This document shows, piece after piece, positions 1 to 9,943 of a stretch of 64,000 nt of DNA. The position numbers were made by a program, and so were the translations under genes. Location: positions 41,001-105,000 of the forward strand of contig JAJEIY010000073.1 of assembly GCA_022828085.1 (NCBI GenBank), read 5' to 3'. The notes under the pieces were generated by a model. That model was given only the letters and a program-made list of their open reading frames with translations, had not been told where the DNA came from and ran no database searches. Source of the stretch: Acidobacteriota bacterium. GTDB lineage: Bacteria > Acidobacteriota > Vicinamibacteria > Marinacidobacterales > Marinacidobacteraceae. Within the stretch, counting starts at the first letter, position 1; every line of letters starts with the position of its first letter.

Positions 1-1781
<1,781 letters not shown>

Positions 1782-1890
1782 GCCGGAATGCTACGCCGGG
1801 GGGAGCGGTTCGGTGGACGCGCCGTGGGTGTCGCTTTCGCTCGTGAGACCCTCACCGAGGTGGGAGTCACCTTTTCCGCGTGGGGGTGTG

Positions 1891-1950
1891 ACATGCGCGG
1901 CGCGGAGCGCCGCGCGTGCCGGTCGGAGACCGGCGTTCCAAGCCGGGGGC
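1891..1950 (-). repeat. Two-hairpin palindromic repeat, copy R1 (inverted orientation)
   Basis: Two perfect stems sit side by side. GCGCGGCGC at 1895-1903 pairs with GCGCCGCGC at 1907-1915 across a GGA triloop. GCCGGTC at 1918-1924 pairs with GACCGGC at 1928-1934 across another GGA triloop. The flanking GTTCCAAGCC is shared with the other copies. The element lies 3' of the NRAMP-like gene and could also act as a transcript end. Confidence 0.85.
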
Positions 1951-1995
1951 GCCGTCGGTTCGGTCTGAGGTTGCGCGGCGGTCCCTTCCGTACCG

Positions 1996-3219
1996 TTACC
2001 CGCCGAGGCCGAAGAGCCGCGCCAACTGCACCAGCGACAGGCCCGAGATCACCAGCACCACGAACGCCCCGAGGACGTTCGCGAGCGTCGAGTTCTTGTA
2101 CTTGCCCATGATTCCGGTTTTGTTCACGACGACGAGCAGCAGGATGAGGGCGAGCGGCAGGAAGATCCCGTTCCCGGCCTGCGCGAGCAGGATGATCTGG
2201 TAGGGCGAAGCGCCGAGGAAGATCCCGAAGCCCATTCCGGTCAGCAGCACGAAGCCCCAGAGCAGACGGATCCGGCCGCTCTTCAGGTCCGCTCCCCAGC
2301 CGAGCGCCCCGCCCGCGGCGTAGGCCGCGGCGAGCGGGGCGGTGATCGCCGACGTGAGGCCGGCGGCGAAGAGGCCGATCCCGAAGAAGACCGGGGCCGC
2401 GCGTCCGAGCAGCGGCTCGAGCCGCGACGCCACGGTGGCGGCGTCGGCCGCATCGGCGCCCTGGCCCAGCAGCGGGGTGGCGGCGACCACCACCGCGGCG
2501 GTGATGAGCCCGCCGAGCACGACCGAGAACAGGGTGTCCTGCCGGCTCTCGCGGATGCTCTCCTCGGTTCGGTCGGCATCGGGCCAGCGCTCCAGCGTGG
2601 CGCTCGTGTGGAGGAAGAGGTTGTAGGAGACCACGGTGGTGCCGATCAGCGCCATCACGGTGATGAGGCCCTGCGGGTCCGGCGGAATGCGGGGGACGAA
2701 GAACCCGGAGAGCAGGTCGCCGAGGCTCGGAGCGCTGAGGATCGCGACCAGGAAGAACACCACGCTCATCAGCCCCACGAGGAAGACCAGCGCGTTCTGG
2801 ATGATCTTGTAGGTCCCGGTCATCAGCAGGGCGCCGGCGAGGGAGCCGACGATCAGCACCAGGAGCGCCGCCGGCAGTCCGGTGAGCAGGCTGAGCCCGA
2901 GCGAGGCGCCGAGCAGGTTGCCGGTCTGGAACGCCGCGTTCCCGATCAGGATGGTGAACGCGATGAGGCCCAGCGCGGCAATCCGCACCGCGGGATTCGC
3001 GAGGCTGTCGCGGATGGCCTCGGCGAGGCTGCGCCGGCCGGCGATGCCGACCCGGGCCGCCATGTCCTGGAGCACGATGGTGGCGAAGACCGAGAACAGG
3101 ACCGCCCAGAGGAGAGTGGTTCCGTATCCCGCGCCCGCGCGGCTCGCGGTGACGACCGTGCCCGGCCCGATGAAGGCGGCGGTGACCAGGAAACCCGGTC
3201 CGGCTTTGAAGCGGGGCAT
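1996..3219 (-). CDS. NRAMP/SLC11-like membrane transporter lacking the canonical metal site
   Basis: This 407-residue inner-membrane protein has about eleven hydrophobic segments and the overall NRAMP fold pattern. In true Mn/Fe transporters TM1 carries DPGN and TM6 carries MPHN. Here the TM1 counterpart is GPGT (residues 18-21) and the TM6 counterpart reads VSYN, within VVSYNLFLHTS near residue 200. The Asp, Asn and Met metal ligands are therefore all replaced, and the transported substrate cannot be assumed to be Mn or Fe. The ATG at 3219 has a GAGG-type ribosome-binding site and starts 9 nt after the stop of the upstream flavoprotein gene, so it is the third gene of that operon. The membrane topology is clear; the substrate is unknown. 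Confidence 0.85.
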   Translation of the reverse strand: MPRFKAGPGFLVTAAFIGPGTVVTASRAGAGYGTTLLWAVLFSVFATIVLQDMAARVGIAGRRSLAEAIRDSLANPAVRIAALGLIAFTILIGNAAFQTGNLLGASLGLSLLTGLPAALLVLIVGSLAGALLMTGTYKIIQNALVFLVGLMSVVFFLVAILSAPSLGDLLSGFFVPRIPPDPQGLITVMALIGTTVVSYNLFLHTSATLERWPDADRTEESIRESRQDTLFSVVLGGLITAAVVVAATPLLGQGADAADAATVASRLEPLLGRAAPVFFGIGLFAAGLTSAITAPLAAAYAAGGALGWGADLKSGRIRLLWGFVLLTGMGFGIFLGASPYQIILLAQAGNGIFLPLALILLLVVVNKTGIMGKYKNSTLANVLGAFVVLVISGLSLVQLARLFGLGG

Positions 3220-3228
3220 CGAAACCTC

Positions 3229-4782
3229 CTAGGCCAGATCCTCTGCAACGGCGCGGGCGGCGTTCCGCCCGGACACGCCGTGCAGTCCGCCATAAGGGTA
3301 TGTCCCCGGCCCGGCGAGATAGAGCCCGGGGACCGGCGTGCGGTGCCGCGCGAAGCCGGGGACGGGGCGCAGGGAGTAGAACTGGTCCATCGCCGGCTCG
3401 CCCTGGTGGAAGCTTCCCTCGATCAGCCCGAAGCCCCGTTCGAGTGTCCGGGGGGTGAGCACCCGCGACCCGATCACGAGGTCCCGGATCCCGGGGAAGG
3501 CCCGCTCCAAGGCGGTCAGCGTCGCGTCGAACACCTCCGCCTCGTCGGCATCCCGCGGAACCGACTGGACGGTCGCCGCCAGCACCGCGCCGGACGAAGG
3601 CGCGAGTTCGGGATCGTGAACGGACGGCAGCGCCGCGAACACGAGCGGCTCCGGCGCAATCCGGCTGTACTTCCAGGCGTCCGAAGCCCGCTCGATGTCG
3701 TCCATCCGGGCGCCGATCTGCACCACGCCGCCGAGACGAGGATCGTCGTCCGCACCGTCCGCGAAACGCGGCAATGCCGAAAGCGCGAGGCCCACCCGCG
3801 CCGCCGTTCCCCGGTAGCGGATGTTCTCGACCTCGTGGACGAAGTCGGGTGACAACGTCCCCGCGCCGGTCCAGCCGAGAAGCGTGGTTCCCGGCGCGGC
3901 GTCCGAGACCACCATGTCGCAGGCGATCGTCCGGCCGTCCAGGAGCTTCACGCCGCTCACGCCGGCGCGGCCGGTCGCGATCCGGCGGACCCCTCCAGAC
4001 TCCGATTCGAGGTGGGCCCCGGCGGCGCTCGCCGCCCCGCGGAGCGCCCGTCCGACCGCCGAAGAACCGCCGCGGGCGGGACGGATCCAGGCGAGCGGCT
4101 CCGGATGGCCGAAGGCGTGGAAGTGGAGGAAGAGGCCCGCCGTTCCCGGGGCGCGGTGGCCGAGCCGGGTTCCGGTGAGCGCGGAGCCGGCGAGCGCCGC
4201 TTTCAGGGAGTCGCTCTCGAACCAGTCGTTCAGGTAGTCGGTGAGGGGCATCGGCAGCGCCCGCAGGAGCGCGTTCACCCGCCTCGCTCCGAGCCCGAGG
4301 GCCGCGAACGCCGCGGGAATGGCGTCGGGCAGGCCGGCGTCAAGCTGCAGCGGCGGCTGCTCGAGGAGCTTCCGCAAGAAGCCGCCGAATGCGCGCAGCT
4401 CGGCGACGAATTCCGGGAAGTGCGCCGCGTCCGAGGCCGAGAGTCCCGCGACGGCGAGTCGGGCCCGTTCGGGGTCTCGCGGCAGTGTGAAGACGGCGCC
4501 GTCCGGCCCGACGGCCGTCAGCACGGGATCGGAAGCCACGAGTTCCAGGCCATGTCGCCCGAGGTCGAGGTCCAGCGCGACCCCCGGGTCGAGCGAGGGC
4601 AGGGTCTCCGGGAACACCGGGCACTGGAATCCCGGCGCGATCTGCACGTTCGCGGCGGCGCCGCCGGGATGTCCGTGCTCGCCGACCACCAGGACGGAGT
4701 GCCCGGCGTCGGCCAGATACGCTGCCGTGACGAGGGCGTCCGGTCCCCCTCCGATGGCGACGACGTCGTAGGAGTCGCGCAT
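3229..4782 (-). CDS. FAD-dependent oxidoreductase, PYROXD2/phytoene desaturase-like (second of pair)
   Basis: This 517-residue protein starts with a Rossmann dinucleotide site (VVAIGGGPDALVTAAYLADAG) and an early GHPGGAAAN segment. It ends with GLYLAGPGTYPYGGLHGVSG, the FAD-binding C-terminal pattern of the phytoene desaturase/PYROXD2 group. The substrate is not predictable. The ATG at 4782-4780 overlaps the TGA of the upstream paralogous gene by one base (TGATG), so the two are almost certainly translationally coupled. The open frame extends well upstream, but that part is antisense-free shadow of the neighbouring gene, which is why the internal ATG was chosen. The protein is related to but clearly diverged from its upstream neighbour, so the two may form a heteromer. 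Confidence 0.88.
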   Translation of the reverse strand: MRDSYDVVAIGGGPDALVTAAYLADAGHSVLVVGEHGHPGGAAANVQIAPGFQCPVFPETLPSLDPGVALDLDLGRHGLELVASDPVLTAVGPDGAVFTLPRDPERARLAVAGLSASDAAHFPEFVAELRAFGGFLRKLLEQPPLQLDAGLPDAIPAAFAALGLGARRVNALLRALPMPLTDYLNDWFESDSLKAALAGSALTGTRLGHRAPGTAGLFLHFHAFGHPEPLAWIRPARGGSSAVGRALRGAASAAGAHLESESGGVRRIATGRAGVSGVKLLDGRTIACDMVVSDAAPGTTLLGWTGAGTLSPDFVHEVENIRYRGTAARVGLALSALPRFADGADDDPRLGGVVQIGARMDDIERASDAWKYSRIAPEPLVFAALPSVHDPELAPSSGAVLAATVQSVPRDADEAEVFDATLTALERAFPGIRDLVIGSRVLTPRTLERGFGLIEGSFHQGEPAMDQFYSLRPVPGFARHRTPVPGLYLAGPGTYPYGGLHGVSGRNAARAVAEDLA

Positions 4783-6371
4783 CACATTGCGCCCGCGGCG
4801 CGCAGCATGGCTTCGGCGCCCAGCTTTCCGGGCGCGCCCATCACCCCGCCGCCCGGATGGACGCCGGAGCCGCACTGGAAGAGCCCCCGGATGGGCGTGT
4901 GGAATTGGGCCCAGCCGGCCGCCGGGCGCAGGAAGAAGAGCTGGTCGAGCCCGAGTTCGCCCTGGAAGATGTTGCCCTCGGTGAGCCCCGTGCGGCGCTC
5001 GATGTCGAGCGGGGTCAGCACCTGCCGTTCCAGGATGATGTCCGGGAGGTTCGGGGCGTACTCGGCGAGCGTGCCGATGACAGCGTCCCCGAAGGCGTCC
5101 CGCTGGGCATCCCAGTCCCCGTCTTCGCCGTTCAGGTGGTAGGGCGCGTACTGCACGAAGATGGACATGACGTGCTTCCCCGGGGGCGCCATCCCGGGGT
5201 CGATCAGCGACGGGATCATCACGTCGAGGAAGGGGCGCCGCGAGAAGCGTCCGTACTTGGCGTCGTCGTAGGCGCGTTCCAGGGTGAGGCTGTCGGGACT
5301 GATCGAGATGGCGCCCCGCAGGTGCCGCCCGGGGCCGGGCGACGCGGTGAAGTCGGGCAGCGCGTCGAGCGCCAGGTTCACCTTGCCCGAGGAGCCCTGG
5401 AACCGGTAGCGGCGGATGGCCTCGACGAACTCGCCGGGCAACTCGTCCGCATCGAGCATGCCGAGGAAGGTCCGCCGGGGATCCACGCTCGACGCGACCT
5501 GGTCGGCCAACACCTCCTCGCCGCCCTCGAGGACCACCCCGGCGGCCCGTCCGCCGCTGGTCAGAATCCGCTCGACGCCGGCGTTCGTGCGGATCTCGGC
5601 GCCGAAGCTCCGGGCGGCGCTCGCGAGCGTCTCGGCGACCGCGCCCATCCCGCCGCGCTGGAAACCCCACGACCGCGAGGCGCCGTCGATCTCGCCCATG
5701 TAGTGGTGGAGGAGCACGTAGGCGGTCCCCGGCGAGGAGATGCTCAGGAAGGTGCCGACGATGCCGCTCGCCGCCATGGTGGCCCGAAGGGCGTCGGTCT
5801 CGAACCAGCGGTCGAGGTAGTCGCCGGCGCTCGCCGTCATGAGCCGCGCGAGCTCGTGGAAACGCCGGTCCCCCAGTCCCGCGAAGTGCGACGCCAGTTC
5901 GACGAGGCCGCGGAGCTCCCGCGGACGGACCGATCCCACCCGCGGGGGCGTCATCGTGAGCAGCTTCCGGATCCCCTGGCCGAGCTGGTGCATCCGGAGC
6001 CCGAAGAGCGGGTAGTTGTCGGCGTCCCGGCGGGAGAACTGGAGAAGCGATTCGCGCGTCTTCGCCGGGTCGTGCCAGCGGGTCAGGGCCCTTCCGTCCG
6101 GCAGGGGAGTGAACGTCCCGTCGAGCGCCTGGAGCTGGAGGCCGTGCCGGGCGAGATCGAGGTCGTCGATGATCTGCGGCCGCAGCAGGCTGACCACGTA
6201 GGAGAAGACCGTGACCGTGAAGCCCGGCAGGATCTCCTCGCTGTAGGTCGCGCCGCCCACCCGTTCGTTCTTCTCGACGAGCAGGACGTTCCGGCCGGCC
6301 CGCGCCAGGTAGGCGGCCGCGATCAGGCCGTTGTGGCCGCCCCCGATGACGATGTCGTCGTAGCGGTTCAA
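4782..6371 (-). CDS. FAD-dependent oxidoreductase, PYROXD2-like (first of pair)
   Basis: This 529-residue flavoprotein has the FAD motif DIVIGGGHNGLIAAAYLARAG at the N-terminus, an EKNERVGGATYSEE segment typical of PYROXD2-like NAD(P)/FAD oxidoreductases, and a C-terminal FAD-contact segment LFQCGSGVHPGGGVMGAPG. No signal peptide is visible, so it is probably cytosolic or peripheral to the membrane. It is the first gene of a three-gene unit with the second flavoprotein and the NRAMP-like transporter, and it is divergent from the ATPase gene at 6732. The start ATG at 6371 matches the start of the Rossmann domain. The family assignment is firm; the substrate is unknown. Confidence 0.9.
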   Translation of the reverse strand: MNRYDDIVIGGGHNGLIAAAYLARAGRNVLLVEKNERVGGATYSEEILPGFTVTVFSYVVSLLRPQIIDDLDLARHGLQLQALDGTFTPLPDGRALTRWHDPAKTRESLLQFSRRDADNYPLFGLRMHQLGQGIRKLLTMTPPRVGSVRPRELRGLVELASHFAGLGDRRFHELARLMTASAGDYLDRWFETDALRATMAASGIVGTFLSISSPGTAYVLLHHYMGEIDGASRSWGFQRGGMGAVAETLASAARSFGAEIRTNAGVERILTSGGRAAGVVLEGGEEVLADQVASSVDPRRTFLGMLDADELPGEFVEAIRRYRFQGSSGKVNLALDALPDFTASPGPGRHLRGAISISPDSLTLERAYDDAKYGRFSRRPFLDVMIPSLIDPGMAPPGKHVMSIFVQYAPYHLNGEDGDWDAQRDAFGDAVIGTLAEYAPNLPDIILERQVLTPLDIERRTGLTEGNIFQGELGLDQLFFLRPAAGWAQFHTPIRGLFQCGSGVHPGGGVMGAPGKLGAEAMLRAAGAM

Positions 6372-6450
6372 GGGTTCGCCGTTCGGGTGTCTGCGGTGGG
6401 GAAGGTCAGGGGCGCGGGGCGCGCGATCCTACCGCCAACGCCCCTTGGCG

Positions 6451-6518
6451 GGCTGATGGCGCACCGGCTTGGAACGCCGACCTCCGGTCGGCACGCGCTG
6501 CGCGACCGCGCAGCGCAC
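6451..6518 (+). repeat. Two-hairpin palindromic repeat, copy R2
   Basis: Stem A is GCCGACC (6476-6482), TCC loop, GGTCGGC (6486-6492). Stem B is GCGCTGCGC (6495-6503), a 4-nt GACC loop, GCGCAGCGC (6508-6516). Both stems differ from R1 by paired, compensating changes. The lead-in GATGGCGCACCGGCTTGGAA is the clearest version of the family's 5' flank. Confidence 0.85.
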
Positions 6519-6690
6519 GGCACGACGCCGACCTGCGGGGTGGTTCTCTCTTGCGGTGCAACCGGGCGGAGGGGACGCTCCCGGATCTGTGTCGCCCAAG
6601 GCGAATGGCGGGACGTCGCCCGCGGGCCTTCGGCCCGCCGTGCCGACCCGAGGTCGCCGTTCCAGGCTGTCCTCGTGATCGGTGTCATAG

Positions 6691-6712
6691 ATTATCTAGT
6701 CACAGATAATCG
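6691..6712 (+). promoter_or_regulatory. AT-rich dyad upstream of the ATPase gene at 6732
   Basis: GATTATCT (6691-6698) and AGATAATC (6705-6712) form a perfect 8-bp inverted repeat around AGTCAC, 19 bp before the ATG. In this GC-rich setting it looks like an operator overlapping the promoter. The binding protein is not known; self-regulation by the downstream gene is only a guess. Confidence 0.6.
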
Positions 6713-6731
6713 TGTACATCATAATATCCAC

Positions 6732-8120
6732 ATGCAGTTTCTGAACCGCACGGCCGAACTCGACCGGCTGGACGCCGTGCTCCGCCGCCCGGGGAGCTTC
6801 GCGGCGATCTGGGGGCGCCGCCGGGTCGGGAAATCGCGGCTGCTCCTCGAATGGTCGTCGCGGCACGACGGCCTCTACACCGTCGCCGACCTTTCGGCCG
6901 CGCCGGTCCAGCGCCAGTACCTGGCGGAGGCGGTGGCCCAGCGGTTCCCCGGCTTCGCTTCGGTCGAGTATCCGGACTGGCGATCCTTCCTGGATCGGCT
7001 GCGGGCCGAAGCCGCGGCCGCGCGATGGCCGGGGCCGTTCATCCTCGACGAACTGCCGTACCTGCTCGTGGCGGACCCGACCTTCGCCAGCGTCCTCCAG
7101 AACTGGCTCGACCGTCCCGGGCCGCGTCCGTCCCTGGTAGTGAGCGGCTCCAGCTGGCGCATGATGCACGGCGCGCTACTCGGCGCCGGGGCGCCGCTTT
7201 ACGGTCGGTCGGTGGAGGCGTTTGCAGTCCAGCCCCTCCGCCCCGGAATCCTGGGTAACGCCTTCCCGGGTTCCCGTCCGCGCGAGCAGGTGTCGCTCTA
7301 CGCGCTCTGGGGCGGCACGCCGCGGTACTGGGAACTCGCGGAGCGGTTCGGCGCCGATCTCGAGGCCGCCGTGGACGCTCTGGTGCTCGACCCCGCCGGG
7401 CCGCTGCACGACGAGCCGGACCGCCTGCTCCGCGAGGAAACCCCCTCGGCGTCGTCCCTGCGGCCGCTACTGGACGTGATCGGCGCCGGTTCTCATCGGA
7501 TCAGCGAAATTGCCGGGCGCCTGGGGAAACCCGCTTCGAGCCTTTCGGGGCCGCTCGCGACTCTCTGCGAGATGCGGCTGCTCCACCGGGAGATTCCCTT
7601 CGGGAGTCCGCCGCGCTCCGGAAAACGCAGCCTCTACCGGATCGAGGATCCCTTTCTGCGGCTCTGGTTCCGGGTGGTCGCGCCCCACCGCGCGTCACTC
7701 GCGGCGGCGCCTCGGGAACCACGGCTCGCTTACTGGATGCGCGCCCGTCCGGCCCTCGAGTCCCTGGCGTGGGAGGAACTGTGCCGGATGGCGACCCCCA
7801 CGCTCCACCGGACGGACTCGCCGACCGGCGCCCTCGGCCCCTGGGAGCCCGCGCAGCGCTACTGGCGGCGGAACGAGCCCGAGGTGGACCTCGTCGCGCG
7901 GTCGGTGGACGGCGAGCGGCTGCTCGTCGGCGAGGTGAAGTGGACGGCGGAGCGACGGCGCCGCCACCCGCCGGAACGGCCGGTCTCCGCGCACTTGCCC
8001 GGCGCGAGAGACGCCGAGGTCATTCATGCCCGCTTCGTTCCCGATCCCCCACGCCGCCGCTCCGGGGTGCCGGACATTCACGAGGTGAGCGCGGCGGACG
8101 TGCTGGCCGCGCTCCGGTAG
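6732..8120 (+). CDS. Stand-alone P-loop ATPase, archaeal-ATPase/DUF234 type
   Basis: This 462-residue protein has a Walker A motif GRRRVGKSR at residues 28-36, a Walker B-like FILDELPYLL near residue 115, and the SGSSWRMM sensor-like segment. A winged-helix region follows. The C-terminal part contains FLRLWFRVV and a PD-(D/E)XK-like pattern (EVDLVA then LLVGEVKW), as in COG1672/DUF234 proteins. The role of this family is not established; members often travel with toxin-antitoxin and other accessory genes. The ATG at 6732 begins right at the family's usual N-terminus (FLNRTAEL); the long open frame upstream is antisense to the flavoprotein operon. The gene stands alone behind an AT-rich dyad and is followed by another accessory unit. 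Confidence 0.88.
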   Translation: MQFLNRTAELDRLDAVLRRPGSFAAIWGRRRVGKSRLLLEWSSRHDGLYTVADLSAAPVQRQYLAEAVAQRFPGFASVEYPDWRSFLDRLRAEAAAARWPGPFILDELPYLLVADPTFASVLQNWLDRPGPRPSLVVSGSSWRMMHGALLGAGAPLYGRSVEAFAVQPLRPGILGNAFPGSRPREQVSLYALWGGTPRYWELAERFGADLEAAVDALVLDPAGPLHDEPDRLLREETPSASSLRPLLDVIGAGSHRISEIAGRLGKPASSLSGPLATLCEMRLLHREIPFGSPPRSGKRSLYRIEDPFLRLWFRVVAPHRASLAAAPREPRLAYWMRARPALESLAWEELCRMATPTLHRTDSPTGALGPWEPAQRYWRRNEPEVDLVARSVDGERLLVGEVKWTAERRRRHPPERPVSAHLPGARDAEVIHARFVPDPPRRRSGVPDIHEVSAADVLAALR

Positions 8121-8153
8121 CGGCGGCGGATACGCCAGCCAAAGCCGGGGGAA

Positions 8154-8519
8154 TCAGCGGGCCGGCGTCGGTCGCGACGATGCCTTCTCCCATTGAGCGA
8201 ACGTTTCGATGTCCTCTTTCAGGGTGGCCGCGTCGCCGCGGATGACGGGGATGCCCAGTTGGGATACGTGCCGCATGAAATCAGCGACGGGGAGCCTCGA
8301 GATTTCCGCGGCCCGGCCGAGGGAGAGGCTCTCGCTTCGGTAGAGGGCCGTGGCGATCGCCAGCCGGATGCCCGGCTCGCCGAGTAGCGAGTCGTCGCTG
8401 AGATGGATCAGCACTGCTTCCGGACGGTCGCGGTCGAGGACGATCACCGGGTCCGTGCGGGCTTCCCGAAGCGCGGTGGAGGGGTCGTTCCTGAGTTCGC
8501 GGACGGTGACTGCCTTCAT
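8154..8519 (-). CDS. Antitoxin-like protein: Phd/YefM-type N-terminus with UPF0175-type C-terminus
   Basis: This 121-residue protein appears to join two antitoxin-related parts. Residues 1-45 (MKAVTVRELRNDPSTALREA...PVIVLDRDRPEAV) resemble the Phd/YefM DNA-binding antitoxin region. Residues 55-105 (LAIATALYRSESLSLGRAAEISRL, then LGIPVI) match the UPF0175 antitoxin pattern. The start at 8519 was preferred over an upstream in-frame start because GGGAGG lies at the right distance before it. No PIN or RelE-type toxin gene is adjacent. Instead it is transcribed divergently from the DUF4143-type ATPase at 8606, sharing an 86-bp palindrome-bearing gap. It may repress both genes, or be an orphan left after toxin loss. 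Confidence 0.75.
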   Translation of the reverse strand: MKAVTVRELRNDPSTALREARTDPVIVLDRDRPEAVLIHLSDDSLLGEPGIRLAIATALYRSESLSLGRAAEISRLPVADFMRHVSQLGIPVIRGDAATLKEDIETFAQWEKASSRPTPAR

Positions 8520-8605
8520 CGTGGTGAGGCCTCCCACTTCGGGTACAAGTCTTTCAGAGCATTGTTGTCCTTGCAAATTTGTAGTGTCACGTCAAAAATA
8601 CAAGG
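8520..8605. promoter_or_regulatory. Shared divergent promoter/operator of antitoxin-like gene and ATPase
   Basis: TCCTTG (8568-8573) and CAAGGA (8601-8606) form a perfect inverted repeat whose right arm reaches the ATPase start codon, and CAAATTTG at 8574-8581 is a nested palindrome. The segment is distinctly AT-rich compared with the flanks. Binding by the antitoxin-like protein is plausible but not shown. Confidence 0.55.
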
Positions 8606-9802
8606 ATGATTCCACGTCGCATGGCGACCGAGATCCGCGAAGCTCTTCGTTGGCAGCCGGCGGTCGCTCTTCTCGGCCCGCGTCAGGTTGGCAAGACGAC
8701 CCTCGCGCAGGCGATCGGACGCGAGACGGATTCGGTGTATTTCGATCTCGAAGATCCGGACGAGCGCGAGAAGTTGCGTGAGGCCCGGACGTTCTTCGAC
8801 CGTCACGAAGACCGCCTCGTCATCCTCGACGAAATCCACCGGGCGCCGGAACTGCTGCTCACGCTCCGGGGGGCGATCGATCGGGGTCGCAGCCGCGGGC
8901 GGCGGGCGGGACGATTCCTGATCCTGGGTTCGGCGTCCCTCGACGTGCTGCGGGAAACCGGCGAGACCCTGGCCGGCCGGGTTTCCTACCGCGAACTCCT
9001 TCCATTGGACATCCTGGAGATTCCCGACGATTCCGGCTCCAAGGACACACTGTTTCTCCGCGGCGGATATCCGGAGGCCTTTCTCGCGCCGTCCGACGAG
9101 GTCAGTTTCCATCAGCGTCGCGACTTCATCCGCACTTATCTCGAGCGCGAGGTGGCGTGGATGAACTCGAGGCTCCCCGCCGACACGCTGGGACGTCTCT
9201 GGACCATGCTGGCCCACACGCAGGGTGCTCTCCTGAACGCCTCGCGCCTCGCCAGCTCACTCGGCGTCACCGTCCACACCGTGAACCGCTACCTCGGGGT
9301 GCTCAGCGACCTGCTGCTCGTCCGCAAGCTCCCGCCGGTCCACGCCAACATCGGCAAGCGGCTGGTCAAGTCCCCGAAGGTTTACCTACGCGACAGCGGG
9401 TTCGTGCATGCCCTCCTCGACCTGCCGACCTTCGACGCGCTGGTCGGCCACCCGGTCGTCGGAGCGTCCTGGGAGGGCTTCGTGATCGAGAACCTGCTGG
9501 CAGCGGCGCCCGACCGGACTCAGGCCAGCTTTTTCCGCACTGCCGCCGGCGCGGAGATGGACCTCGTGCTCGACTTCCCGGGCGGCGAGCGCTGGGCGGT
9601 CGAGACGAAATGGAGCCGGGTGCCGCGACCCACCAAGGGCTTCCACCTGGCCCGCGAGGCGCTGGCGCCGGACCGCTGCTTCCTGGTGGGGACGGGTCCG
9701 GATCGCTATCCGGTCAACGACAAGGTGGAGGCCATCGGTCTCCGCGAACTGGCGGCTGAGTTGCTGGCGCGCAGTTCATCCTCATTCGTGGAACGGAGGT
9801 AG
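8606..9802 (+). CDS. Stand-alone AAA-type ATPase with DUF4143 C-terminus
   Basis: This 398-residue protein has Walker A GPRQVGKTT at residues 24-32, Walker B LVILDEIH at 71-78, the sensor-like LILGSAS, a winged-helix stretch (VTVHTVNRYLGVLSDLLLV), and a C-terminal PD-(D/E)XK-like fold (AEMDLVLD then WAVETKWS). This is the ATP-binding AAA/DUF4143 family, widespread as single accessory genes and of unknown molecular function. The start ATG lies directly after AAGG and inside the right arm of an operator-like dyad. The divergent neighbour is the antitoxin-like gene. Downstream lies a decayed second copy of this gene's own 3' end, which suggests replacement or duplication of an older relative. 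Confidence 0.9.
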   Translation: MIPRRMATEIREALRWQPAVALLGPRQVGKTTLAQAIGRETDSVYFDLEDPDEREKLREARTFFDRHEDRLVILDEIHRAPELLLTLRGAIDRGRSRGRRAGRFLILGSASLDVLRETGETLAGRVSYRELLPLDILEIPDDSGSKDTLFLRGGYPEAFLAPSDEVSFHQRRDFIRTYLEREVAWMNSRLPADTLGRLWTMLAHTQGALLNASRLASSLGVTVHTVNRYLGVLSDLLLVRKLPPVHANIGKRLVKSPKVYLRDSGFVHALLDLPTFDALVGHPVVGASWEGFVIENLLAAAPDRTQASFFRTAAGAEMDLVLDFPGGERWAVETKWSRVPRPTKGFHLAREALAPDRCFLVGTGPDRYPVNDKVEAIGLRELAAELLARSSSSFVERR

Positions 9803-9890
9803 GGGTACGGCGTCGGCCCGGATCGCTATCCGGTAACCGTCGCGTTCGAAGCGACCGGCCTGCGAGAGCCGGCCGCTGCGCTACGGGTCC
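9803..9890 (+). pseudogene. Remnant of the 3' end of a second DUF4143-type ATPase gene
   Basis: The DNA just after the ATPase stop repeats the end of the gene at an offset of exactly 120 bp and in the same frame. The gene encodes TGPDRYPVNDKVEAIGLREL and the remnant encodes VGPDRYPVTVAFEATGLREP. CCGGATCGCTATCCGGT is identical in both. Because the second copy is diverged at the protein level, it looks like the tail of an older paralogue rather than a recent slippage duplication. It has no start and is not a gene by itself. Confidence 0.65.
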
Positions 9891-9943
9891 CGGGGCGCCC
9901 GCGTCGGGTCCCCACGTCGGGGCGGGACGGCGTCCCCGAAGCC

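Larger units (their letters stand above)
6372..6731. other. Divergent intergenic region with repeat copy R2 and an AT-rich operator
   Basis: This 360-bp gap separates the minus-strand flavoprotein operon from the plus-strand ATPase. It holds one copy of the two-hairpin repeat (6451-6518) and an abrupt AT-rich segment from about 6685 to 6731 that contains a perfect dyad. No credible reading frame with a ribosome-binding site was found in between. Confidence 0.7.

Noticed and set aside
1782..1995. Small gene between recQ and the NRAMP-like gene
   Set aside because: The gap contains repeat copy R1 and only short frames with no ribosome-binding site.
4857..6731. Long plus-strand open frame running into the ATPase gene at 6732
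   Set aside because: It is antisense to the flavoprotein gene and reads as repetitive Arg/Glu/Val-rich sequence; only the part after the ATG at 6732 encodes a recognisable protein.
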